This document shows positions 6,652-13,769 of a stretch of 24,628 nt of DNA, piece by piece. The translations under genes and the position numbers were made by a program. How positions within the stretch are numbered: position 1 is the stretch's first letter; every line of letters begins with the position of its first letter. The stretch is taken from positions 1 through 24,628 of the forward strand of contig CAYWBI010000040.1 in assembly GCA_964456445.1 (NCBI GenBank), in the 5' to 3' direction. A model generated the notes under the pieces. It was not told the DNA's origin and made no database searches. It was given only the letters and a program-made list of their open reading frames with translations. This DNA is from CAYWBI01 sp964456445 (lineage in GTDB: Bacteria; Calditrichota; Calditrichia; Calditrichales; J004).

Positions 6652-7632
6652 CTATACTTCCTGTAATTTTACCTGCAACTCACTAAATAATTTTTGAGCG
6701 TTTTTTATATTATCCGTATCGCCGTTGATCGACACACATGAATAATTAAAATTCAGTTTGGAAATATCCGCAATTTTCTTTTTTGAAAATTCCAGGGTCT
6801 TTAGTATTTCCTCATCCACATATTGTTCATTGGACAGTGCGGTTTCAACTTTTTTAAGCGCTGTTAAGGCGCCTGTTTCATTTGTCTGCGGCAATAAGAC
6901 AAAAAAGCCCAAATCATTTTCATAGGACAAAACATCAATGGTGCGCAACTGCCCCAGCAAAAAATTGGCTATTTTAATAACGAGATAATTAAATAGTTTT
7001 TCACCAAGAATGTTTTTAAAATGACCAAAATTTTGAAAACGCAACAATGCCACAGACAAGTTATTTTTAAACCTTTTACAGCGTGAGATCTCATTTGACA
7101 CAAAGGTCTGGAAAAAGGTAAACCCATAAAGCCCGGTAATCGGGTCATTTACAGATTCAAAATCGGCGCCACGCTCCACAACCATTTTTATGAGCTCGGC
7201 CTCAATCACTTTATTTTGATGGACCAAGCGGCTATTTTTCCGACGTAAGGTATGAGTTACCTCGGTACGTTTTAAAATAGATTTAATCCGGGCCACTAAT
7301 TCCCTGGAATTAAATGGTTTCAACAAATAGTCGTCGGCGCCAAGTTCCAGCCCCTTGATACGATCGTGCAATTCCATAAAGTTGGCCGTCAGGAATACGA
7401 CGGGGATATCCGTCGTAGCCGGGTCGTTTTTTAGAATTGCACAGGCGTCAAAACCGTTCATCTCCGGCATCATCCCGTCCAGAATGACCAAATCGGGTTT
7501 TTCTGCACGGGTACGGTCCACTGCATTTTTACCGTTCTCAGCAGTGATCACTTTAAAATCATACAATCCAAAGATACGGGTAAGTGTTTCAAGCATCTCG
7601 GTATTGTCATCTGCAATAAGCAATGTGGGCAT
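6652..7632 (-). CDS. Response regulator with degenerate GGDEF domain
   Basis: This 326-residue protein has a receiver with D8-D9, phospho-acceptor D52 ('LVILDGMMPEMNGFD'), T82 and K105 ('LLKPF'). A coiled linker (about 120-158) leads to a region opening with 'DPITGLYG' (163-170), the usual start of diguanylate cyclases ('D-LTGL-N'). Where GGDEF is expected the sequence reads 'SYENDLGFFVLLPQT' (236-250), so the signature motif is lost and cyclase activity is unlikely. The domain may bind c-di-GMP or GTP, or act in protein contacts. It lies 16 bp after gcvH and 40 bp before the DUF4388 regulator, so both regulators are probably co-expressed. Confidence 0.85.
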   Translation of the reverse strand: MPTLLIADDNTEMLETLTRIFGLYDFKVITAENGKNAVDRTRAEKPDLVILDGMMPEMNGFDACAILKNDPATTDIPVVFLTANFMELHDRIKGLELGADDYLLKPFNSRELVARIKSILKRTEVTHTLRRKNSRLVHQNKVIEAELIKMVVERGADFESVNDPITGLYGFTFFQTFVSNEISRCKRFKNNLSVALLRFQNFGHFKNILGEKLFNYLVIKIANFLLGQLRTIDVLSYENDLGFFVLLPQTNETGALTALKKVETALSNEQYVDEEILKTLEFSKKKIADISKLNFNYSCVSINGDTDNIKNAQKLFSELQVKLQEV

Positions 7633-7648
7633 AATTTAGCCTGTCGGG

Positions 7649-8026
7649 TTAACCAATAAGCTTTTCATACGCATCCGCGCTCATCAACGAATCCCACCCA
7701 TCCTGAGCGGTAATTTTAACTTTAACCATCCAGCCATCGCCGTAGGGATCGGAATTAACAGTTTCCGGTGCATCGGATAAAGCATCATTTACTTCAACAA
7801 CTTCTCCCGAAACGGGAGAGAACAAATCGGCAACGGCCTTTACAGCTTCGATGGTTCCAAAGGTGTCTTCGCTTTCCACGCTGTCACCCACCGAGGGCAA
7901 TTCCACAAAAACAACATCACCAAGTTCGCCCTGTGCGTATTCCGTGATACCAATGGTAACGATCTGGCCGTCGAGCTTTGCCCACTCATGGTCTTTTGTA
8001 TATTTTAATTCAGCAGGAACGTTCAT
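7649..8026 (-). CDS. gcvH: Glycine cleavage system H protein (lipoyl carrier)
   Basis: GcvH shuttles the aminomethyl group of glycine on a lipoylated lysine between the P, T and L proteins. The 125-residue length is standard. The opening 'LKYTKDHEWAKLDGQIVTIGITEYAQGELGD' is diagnostic (residues 7-37, shown here as one family motif in parts), and K63 in 'TIEAVKAVADLFSPVSGEV' is the lipoylation site. A strong AAAAGGAGG site precedes the ATG. No gcvT or gcvP is in the window; instead it follows accB-accC and precedes response regulators. The distance to accC is 12 bp, so it is probably in that operon. Confidence 0.95.
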   Translation of the reverse strand: MNVPAELKYTKDHEWAKLDGQIVTIGITEYAQGELGDVVFVELPSVGDSVESEDTFGTIEAVKAVADLFSPVSGEVVEVNDALSDAPETVNSDPYGDGWMVKVKITAQDGWDSLMSADAYEKLIG

Positions 8027-8038
8027 TGCAGCCTCCTT

Positions 8039-9385
8039 TTATTCTGTTAGATCAACCCGGTCGAGAAATCCGGTATCAAACTCGGCTTTTATAAATTCTG
8101 GACGGGCAATTAATTTTTGATGGAACGGAATGGTGGTTTTAATACCTTCAATTACAAATTCATCCAAAGCACGTTGCATACGGGCAATGGCTTCTTTGCG
8201 GGTTTGGCCATGGCAAATGACCTTGGCCACCAATGAATCATAAAACGGCGGGATAACATAGCGTTGATAGGCATGAGAATCCACCCTAACGCCAGGTCCG
8301 CCCGGCATATGAAAACTGGTAATTTCCCCTGGATTGGGCATAAAATTACGTTGCCAATCTTCGGCATTGATCCGGCACTCGATGGCATGGCCATTTAAAA
8401 CAATGTCATCCTGGGTGTAGCCCAATTTTTCACCGGCGGCAACCCTTATCTGATCCTTTAACAGGTCACGATCATAAGCCATTTCGGAAACCGGATGTTC
8501 TACCTGGATACGGGTGTTCATTTCCATAAAATAGAAATTTCCTTTGTCATCGAGCAAAAATTCAATGGTACCCGCACCTTCGTATTTTACCCGTTTTGCC
8601 CCACGAACAGCGATATCACCGATATGCGCGCGCATATCCGGGGTAACCACCGCCGATGGCGATTCTTCAAGCAGCTTTTGGTGACGGCGCTGGATACTGC
8701 ATTCCCGCTCACCAATATGCACGACATTGCCATATTGATCGGCCATTAACTGAATTTCAATATGACGTGGATTTTTTACAAATTTCTCGAGGTACATATC
8801 CGGGTTATTAAAAGCTGCGGCCGCTTCGGCCTGGGCCATTTGATAATTTACTTCCAGTTCATCCGCTGATTCAACAATCCGCATACCACGACCGCCGCCA
8901 CCGGCAACAGCCTTAAGGATTATAGGGTAACCGACGTTTTCGGCCCACTCCAATGCTTGTGGCACATCTTTTATAACACCTTCGCTGCCTGGAACCACAG
9001 GCACACCGGCTTCAATCATCAATGCCTTGGCCCGCGCTTTGTCCCCCATGGTGCGTATAACTTCCGCCGTTGGCCCGATGAACTTGATTCCATGTGATTG
9101 GCACATATCGGCAAAATCGGCATTTTCAGCGAGGAAGCCATAACCGGGATGGATTGCATTCGCTCCGACAATCTCGGCTGCGGCAATTATCCTATCCGGC
9201 TTTAAATAACTCTCTGCCCCCTTGGCTGGTCCTATACAAATGGCTTCATCGGCAAAACGTACATGCAGCGAGTCTTCATCCGCTTCGGAATGGACCGCAA
9301 CGGTCTGGACGCCCAGTTCCTGACAGGCGCGTACAATCCTAAGCGCTATTTCACCTCGATTTGCGATTAAAACTTTTTTAAACAA
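8039..9385 (-). CDS. accC: Biotin carboxylase subunit of acetyl-CoA carboxylase
   Basis: AccC uses ATP and bicarbonate to carboxylate biotin on AccB, the first half of malonyl-CoA formation. The 448-residue length matches E. coli AccC. It has the N-terminal 'KVLIANRGEIALRIVRA', the Gly-rich ATP-grasp loop 'AGGGGRGM' (161-168), 'GERECSIQRRHQKLLEE' (225-241), and the metal and substrate residues around E288 in 'MEMNTRIQVEHPVSE'. The start is TTG 9385, supported by GGGGAG four bases upstream. accB lies 146 bp upstream with hairpins between them. An archaeal-type pyruvate or propionyl carboxylase subunit is an alternative, but the accB neighbour favours AccC. Confidence 0.95.
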   Translation of the reverse strand: MFKKVLIANRGEIALRIVRACQELGVQTVAVHSEADEDSLHVRFADEAICIGPAKGAESYLKPDRIIAAAEIVGANAIHPGYGFLAENADFADMCQSHGIKFIGPTAEVIRTMGDKARAKALMIEAGVPVVPGSEGVIKDVPQALEWAENVGYPIILKAVAGGGGRGMRIVESADELEVNYQMAQAEAAAAFNNPDMYLEKFVKNPRHIEIQLMADQYGNVVHIGERECSIQRRHQKLLEESPSAVVTPDMRAHIGDIAVRGAKRVKYEGAGTIEFLLDDKGNFYFMEMNTRIQVEHPVSEMAYDRDLLKDQIRVAAGEKLGYTQDDIVLNGHAIECRINAEDWQRNFMPNPGEITSFHMPGGPGVRVDSHAYQRYVIPPFYDSLVAKVICHGQTRKEAIARMQRALDEFVIEGIKTTIPFHQKLIARPEFIKAEFDTGFLDRVDLTE

Positions 9386-9401
9386 ATTTCTCCCCTTTCG
9401 C

Positions 9402-9417
9402 GCCGGGGTTTCCCGGC
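9402..9417. other. Hairpin just before the accC ribosome-binding site
   Basis: GCCGGG and CCCGGC form a perfect 6-bp GC stem with a GTTT loop, immediately upstream of the accC Shine-Dalgarno. There is no T run, so it is unlikely to terminate. It could affect accC translation or message stability; that is inferred. Confidence 0.4.
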
Positions 9418-9460
9418 AAACCGATATTTTTCAAAACTGCTTCGGCATCACGCTTAGATG

Positions 9461-9508
9461 CTATATTAAAAAGGGATTATCCATCAACTATTGGCGAAAG
9501 ACAATCCC
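9461..9508 (-). terminator. Possible attenuator or weak terminator between accB and accC
   Basis: On the minus strand GGGATT (9508-9503) can pair with AATCCC (9478-9473) across a 24-nt loop, followed by TTTTTAATA. The stem is only 6 bp with a long loop, so termination would be partial at best. Confidence 0.25.
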
Positions 9509-9531
9509 ATTACAATTTATATGCGCTATAC

Positions 9532-9996
9532 TCAGGCTCTTTCAATAAGAAAGAGGACTTGATTATATTCAACCGGTTGGGCATTTTCTACAAGAATTTC
9601 CATAACCCTGCCGGACACTTCGCATTCGATTTCGTTCATCAGTTTCATCGCCTCAACAATGCAAAGTACATCCCCGCTTTTGATCATATTGCCTACTTCT
9701 GTATAAGAATCGGCATCGGGCGCGGGAGAACGGTAAAAAGTTCCCACCATCGGGGAACGCACTTCATATATATTGTCGCTTTTAGTCTCTTCTGCTTTTA
9801 GCGCCAGCGGCATATCACCGGCCACTGCCGGCATCATCTGCTGTGGGGCGGAAACAGGAATTTGCTGAATTTGCACGGCGCCGTTCGCCGTGGTTTTCGT
9901 TATACGTATTTTCTTGTTTTCTTCTTCAACTTCCAGCTCATTGATGTTTGACGATTCAACAATTTTAATCAGTTGTTTGATCTCTTTAAGATCCAT
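9532..9996 (-). CDS. accB: Biotin carboxyl carrier protein of acetyl-CoA carboxylase
   Basis: AccB carries the carboxybiotin between AccC and the carboxyltransferase. The 154-residue length and layout are standard: N-terminal helices (1-35), an Ala/Pro/Gln linker (about 43-70), and a biotinyl domain (about 76-153). K118 in 'VEAMKLMNEIE' is the biotinylation site, and the 'thumb' segment 'APDADSYTEVG' is present. GGGAGG precedes the ATG. It begins the accB-accC-gcvH run. A 12-bp palindrome GCTAAATTTAGC lies 42 bp upstream (10038-10049). AccA and AccD are not in the window. Confidence 0.95.
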   Translation of the reverse strand: MDLKEIKQLIKIVESSNINELEVEEENKKIRITKTTANGAVQIQQIPVSAPQQMMPAVAGDMPLALKAEETKSDNIYEVRSPMVGTFYRSPAPDADSYTEVGNMIKSGDVLCIVEAMKLMNEIECEVSGRVMEILVENAQPVEYNQVLFLIERA

Positions 9997-10101
9997 CGGG
10001 CCTCCCTTGTATTCCCATATTTTGAAATCTCTGAAGCGCTAAATTTAGCTGATTTGCATTTTTAGGGCAATATTTATTTATCTGCGCGGTAAATGGTCTA
10101 T

Positions 10102-10971
10102 TTAATATGACTTGTTTTTATCATGAATACGGTTTAACTCATCCACCAGCATGGGTATTTTTTCATCGCTAAGCAAGGTTGCATTTAGCCGGGCATGTTT
10201 AAGTTTGAATAAGTCTATTTGGCCATACAGAATTTCTTCATCAAAGTAATTTGCCTTGGCCAGTGTTTGCCCACCGGGGCGGACAATTTCCGAACCGCCC
10301 CAAAAAATCAAGCCGTCTTCCACCCCGCTACGGTTTGCAAAAACGATATAGGAAGTTGTTGTAATCGCTAACGAGCGGATCAGCATTTCCCAAGCCTGAA
10401 TATTTTCCGGTTTATCGGCGTCCTTTACCCCCCGGGTCAATCCATTGGCGCTTACAATCAGGATGGCCGCCCCATCCAGGGCCAAGAGCAAACCGGATGT
10501 CGCATGCCATACATCTTCACAAATTAACAGCCCAAATGATGCAAGATTGGTTGATAAGGCCTGAAAGCGGTTGCCACCGGAGAAATAGCGGTCTTCTTCA
10601 AAAACACCGTAAGTGGGTAGATATACTTTACGATGGCGGCCGATAACCTGGCCATCTTCCAAATAAAACAAACTGTTATAAAGTTCATAGCGTTCGCCCA
10701 TTTCAACACAACCCAAAACGATGGCAATTTGATGGCTTAGCTCCAGTAGGGCTTTTATACGTCCGTCTTCTGCTGTAATGGCCATATCATAAGTGGCGTC
10801 TTTAAGCGCGTACCCGCTCAGTGAAAGTTCGGGGAAAATGATGATATCCGCGCCGTTTTTAACCGCCTTTTGGGTAATTGCAATATGTTTTTCGATATTC
10901 GTTTTTAGATTGCCTAGCGCGGGGCTAAGTTGTCCAACGGCGATTTTTATAATTCTTTTTTGTTTTTGCAT
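10102..10971 (-). CDS. Stand-alone carbon-nitrogen hydrolase resembling the NAD synthetase glutaminase domain
   Basis: This 289-residue nitrilase-superfamily protein has the full Glu-Lys-Cys triad: E48 in 'IIIFPELSLSGY', K115 in 'GRHRKVYLPTYGVFEEDRYF', C151 in 'GLLICEDVWH'. The spacing and the local motifs ('VGQLSPALGNLKTN', 'DRYFSGG', 'CEDVWH', 'GGSEIVRPGG') look more like the glutamine-amidase half of glutamine-dependent NadE than like nitrilase or omega-amidase. The ATP-pyrophosphatase half of NadE is missing. The substrate is therefore unknown; ammonia supply to a separate NadE is one possibility. It lies 26 bp after the UPF0210 gene, and nadD is three genes further upstream. Confidence 0.85.
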   Translation of the reverse strand: MQKQKRIIKIAVGQLSPALGNLKTNIEKHIAITQKAVKNGADIIIFPELSLSGYALKDATYDMAITAEDGRIKALLELSHQIAIVLGCVEMGERYELYNSLFYLEDGQVIGRHRKVYLPTYGVFEEDRYFSGGNRFQALSTNLASFGLLICEDVWHATSGLLLALDGAAILIVSANGLTRGVKDADKPENIQAWEMLIRSLAITTTSYIVFANRSGVEDGLIFWGGSEIVRPGGQTLAKANYFDEEILYGQIDLFKLKHARLNATLLSDEKIPMLVDELNRIHDKNKSY

Positions 10972-10997
10972 TTTCAGGCCTGGTCCACTCAGGGCAA

Positions 10998-12359
10998 TTA
11001 ATTGCTTATACCCTTGACCGGTGCGGGAATTTGTCCGCCCCGGTGAATAAATTGTTTATTATTAAGTTTGGATATGGGCATTACCGGCGCAACCCCTAAC
11101 AGGCCGCCATAATCCGCTTCTTCCCCAACATCTTTTCCAGGTACGGGAATCACCCGGACGGCCGTTGTTTTGTTATTGACCATTCCAATGGCACATTCGT
11201 CTGCAATCAGTCCGGCTATCGATTCGGCAGAGGTATCTCCAGGTACGGCAACCATATCAATCCCCACGCTGCATACGCTGGTCATGGCTTCAAGTTTTTC
11301 AAGACCAATGTTCCCGGCACGTACAGCATTTATCATCCCTTCGTCCTCTGAAACCGGGATAAAGGCGCCGGACATGCCCCCAACATGAGAAGATGCCATA
11401 AGACCGCCCCGTTTAACAGAATCATTCAGCAGTGCAAGAGCGGCAGTGGTACCGGTTGCGCCCACATCCTCCAGACCCATGGCCTTAAGGATATCAGCGA
11501 TGCTATCTCCCGGCATCGGTGTTGGCGCCAGGGAAATATCTACAATACCAAAGGGAATATTCTGCAATTCCGCGACTTTTTTACCGACAAATTCACCGGC
11601 GCGGGTGATCTTGAATGCCATACGCCGAATTTGATCAGCAAGGGATGAAAAGTCCAGATTTGGCGACTCCATAACCGCACGCAGGATAACGCCCGGCCCG
11701 CTGATTCCAACGTTTACGACGATGTCCGGCTCACTAACACCATGAAAGGCACCGGCAATAAACGGGTTATCCTCCGGGGCATTAGCGAAAACCACCAATT
11801 TAGCACAACCGATTCCATCACGGTCGGCGGTTTTTTCCGCCGTCTCTTTTATCACCCGGGCCATCAGGTAAACAGCATCCATATTTATACCGGCCTTTGT
11901 TGTTGCCACATTTACAGATGAACAAATATGCCGGGTGCTTGCGAGGGTATCGGGGATAGACTTAATAAGATTAAGATCGCCCTTGCTAAAACCTTTTTGT
12001 ACCAATGCCGAGTAACCACCAAGATAATCGATACCGAGATTGTCCGCGGCACGGTCCAGAGTTTGGGCCATTTCCACAAAATCTTCTGGATAATAACCAT
12101 CTCCGACAAGGGCCAGCGGGGTTATGGAGATACGTTTATTTGCAATGGATATCCCATAACGGGATTCGATCAGCTCGGCTGTTTTAACATGTTCAGAGGC
12201 GCTGCGCATCAACTTTTCATAAATATTGTTTTTCAATCGTTCAAGTGAATCCGATGTGCAGTCTTTAAGATTTATGCCCATGGTGACGGTGCGGATATCA
12301 AAGTGCTCCACTTCGGTCATACGGATTGTTTCAAGGATTTCCGGGAGTTCTACACGCAT
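10998..12359 (-). CDS. UPF0210 / DUF711 'PFL family' protein
   Basis: This 453-residue protein belongs to the conserved UPF0210 (DUF711) family of unknown function. The fold is known to be related to the pyruvate-formate-lyase-like barrel but the family lacks a glycyl-radical domain. Visible conserved parts are 'FDIRTVTMGINLKDC', 'KRISITPLALVGDG', 'NVGISGPGVI', 'APTPMPGDSIADIL', and a glycine-rich 'GGMSGAFIPVSEDEGM'. The C-terminal 'SVGIDMVAVPGDTSAESIAGLIADE' region (quoted as a family block near residues 365-390) is also typical. It follows the ACT-domain gene by 1 bp, a pairing (UPF0237 then UPF0210) that is conserved in many bacteria. Here a EutN gene precedes that pair. Confidence 0.9.
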   Translation of the reverse strand: MRVELPEILETIRMTEVEHFDIRTVTMGINLKDCTSDSLERLKNNIYEKLMRSASEHVKTAELIESRYGISIANKRISITPLALVGDGYYPEDFVEMAQTLDRAADNLGIDYLGGYSALVQKGFSKGDLNLIKSIPDTLASTRHICSSVNVATTKAGINMDAVYLMARVIKETAEKTADRDGIGCAKLVVFANAPEDNPFIAGAFHGVSEPDIVVNVGISGPGVILRAVMESPNLDFSSLADQIRRMAFKITRAGEFVGKKVAELQNIPFGIVDISLAPTPMPGDSIADILKAMGLEDVGATGTTAALALLNDSVKRGGLMASSHVGGMSGAFIPVSEDEGMINAVRAGNIGLEKLEAMTSVCSVGIDMVAVPGDTSAESIAGLIADECAIGMVNNKTTAVRVIPVPGKDVGEEADYGGLLGVAPVMPISKLNNKQFIHRGGQIPAPVKGISN

Positions 12360-12360
12360 A

Positions 12361-12816
12361 TTATATCCTATGCATCGTTTTAAAAAGCTGTTCGTGCTGA
12401 ACGATTACTTTTAAATTGAATTGTTCGCCCATAGCGATAAGCTCACCTTTCAGCGCTTCATACTCCACTTTGGCGGCAGATACGTCCAACAGGAGCATAA
12501 TCGTAAAAAATCCGCCCATAATTTTTTGGGACAAATCGACGATATCGCAGCCTTTTTCTGCTAAAACGCCTGTAAGGCCAGCCAAAATACCAATGCTGTT
12601 TTCACCAAAAGCAGTAACAATAACCCGTTCGCCCTTTTGATTTATATTTGGCCGTGCGGATGGGGCTGAGGCTGCCTGCACGTTCTTGTTGTTATCGAGT
12701 TTTTGAATAGCGCTATGCACTACCCTTTCAATATTTACCGGCGAAGCTTGCGCACCAAGCCGCTCAACGACCTGTTCTGTTATTGCCCGGATATCATTTT
12801 CAGACAATTGGGTCAT
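12361..12816 (-). CDS. ACT-domain protein (UPF0237) with an N-terminal BMC-targeting-like extension
   Basis: This 151-residue protein has an ACT domain at about 64-145 ('ERVIVTAFGENSIGILAGLT', 'CDIVDLSQKIMGGFFTIMLLLD'), as in UPF0237 proteins, which are normally about 90 residues. The extra 60 residues consist of two short amphipathic helices, 'ENDIRAITEQVVERLGA' (6-22) and 'NIERVVHSAIQKLD' (28-41), and a low-complexity Ala/Ser/Pro/Asn linker (42-60). Short helices with this Ile/Val/Leu spacing plus a flexible linker are how cargo enzymes are tagged for bacterial microcompartments. The gene lies 2 bp after a EutN/CcmL gene, with AAGGGG before its ATG. The ACT call is solid; the targeting role is inference. 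Confidence 0.88.
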   Translation of the reverse strand: MTQLSENDIRAITEQVVERLGAQASPVNIERVVHSAIQKLDNNKNVQAASAPSARPNINQKGERVIVTAFGENSIGILAGLTGVLAEKGCDIVDLSQKIMGGFFTIMLLLDVSAAKVEYEALKGELIAMGEQFNLKVIVQHEQLFKTMHRI

Positions 12817-12818
12817 AG

Positions 12819-13136
12819 CTATTTCCCCTTATCCAACTGTTGTAATTTTTTTAACGCTTCATGATCAACATCCATACGATCAACAATTCCGACCACTGCC
12901 GCTTCAATGCTTAAGTTTGATGCGTCTTCGGGCAAAATGGCTTTACGCGCGGCATGACCATAAGCACAAATAACTGTTTCACCGTTGCCCGCGCCCAGAA
13001 TATCCGCCACAACCACAACATCCGTTAACGGTTCCTTGTTCAGGTTTATGGGATGGACAAGTAAAAACCTTAGACCCGAAAGGTTATCTGTTTTTTTTGT
13101 GGCCCATACGGAGCCGACAACTTTTCCTAAGAACAA
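12819..13136 (-). CDS. EutN/CcmL-type microcompartment vertex protein (orphan)
   Basis: This 105-residue protein matches the EutN/CcmL (BMC-P) family that forms pentameric caps at shell vertices of bacterial microcompartments. The opening 'FLGKVVGSVWATKKTDNLSG' (2-21), 'FLLVHPINL', 'VVVADILGAGNGETV' and 'GHAARKAI', and 'IEAAVVGIVDRMDV' (77-90) are in family order. The start is TTG; the protein would be truncated with any later start. No BMC hexamer (Pfam BMC domain) or signature enzyme gene lies in the window, so it is an orphan or satellite copy. It sits 33 bp after nadD and 2 bp before the ACT gene. Confidence 0.92.
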   Translation of the reverse strand: MFLGKVVGSVWATKKTDNLSGLRFLLVHPINLNKEPLTDVVVVADILGAGNGETVICAYGHAARKAILPEDASNLSIEAAVVGIVDRMDVDHEALKKLQQLDKGK

Positions 13137-13169
13137 TTCGCTTTAATCCATTTGGTAAAAAACAATGGA

Positions 13170-13769
13170 CTATTTATTGTATAATCCATGTTGGTTAATA
13201 TACTGGAACACAGGCTCGGGAACAAGGCTATGCCAGGCCATTTTTTTATGTATGCGCTGACGGATATGGGTTGATGAGATATCGATAAGCGGGCTTTCCA
13301 CCATAAGAACTTTGGGATGATCCTCGAGGTCGCATTTAGGCAAGGCACCCGGGCACCCCCGATTGAAAACGGCAAGATAGCATTCTTCAAGAATTACTAA
13401 GGGATCTCGCCATTTAAGGAAATCCTGTAAATTGTCCCTGCCTATAAAATAATAAAGTTCGCTTTGCGGATAGTGTGTTTTAAAATCCCGAATTGTATCG
13501 ATAGCAAAAGAAACACCCTTGTTCTCCAATTCAATGGCCGAAACTTTAAAATGTTCGAAGCCGGCGATTGCTTTGCGCAGCATGGCAAGACGGTCCCCGG
13601 CAGGTGAAATATCTGCCCGCTTATCAAAGGGATGGATATAGGCTGGTACCCAGAAGGTTGTATCTATTTTCAGTATTTCGGTAAGCCATTCTGCCAGGAT
13701 CATATGCCCGATATGAACCGGATCAAAAGTTCCGCCAAAGATTCCTATCCGATCGGGCAGTGCATTCAT
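13170..13769 (-). CDS. nadD: Nicotinate-nucleotide adenylyltransferase
   Basis: NadD joins nicotinate mononucleotide and ATP to give deamido-NAD+. The 199-residue protein has the nucleotidyltransferase motif 'GIFGGTFDPVHIGH' (9-22), an internal 'ELYYFIGRDNLQDFLKW', and the C-terminal ATP-binding 'DISSTHIRQRI'. Its ATG overlaps the bamD stop (ATGA). Downstream come eutN and the ACT/UPF0210/amidase genes, the last of which resembles part of NadE, so an NAD link for the block is possible. Confidence 0.95.
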   Translation of the reverse strand: MNALPDRIGIFGGTFDPVHIGHMILAEWLTEILKIDTTFWVPAYIHPFDKRADISPAGDRLAMLRKAIAGFEHFKVSAIELENKGVSFAIDTIRDFKTHYPQSELYYFIGRDNLQDFLKWRDPLVILEECYLAVFNRGCPGALPKCDLEDHPKVLMVESPLIDISSTHIRQRIHKKMAWHSLVPEPVFQYINQHGLYNK

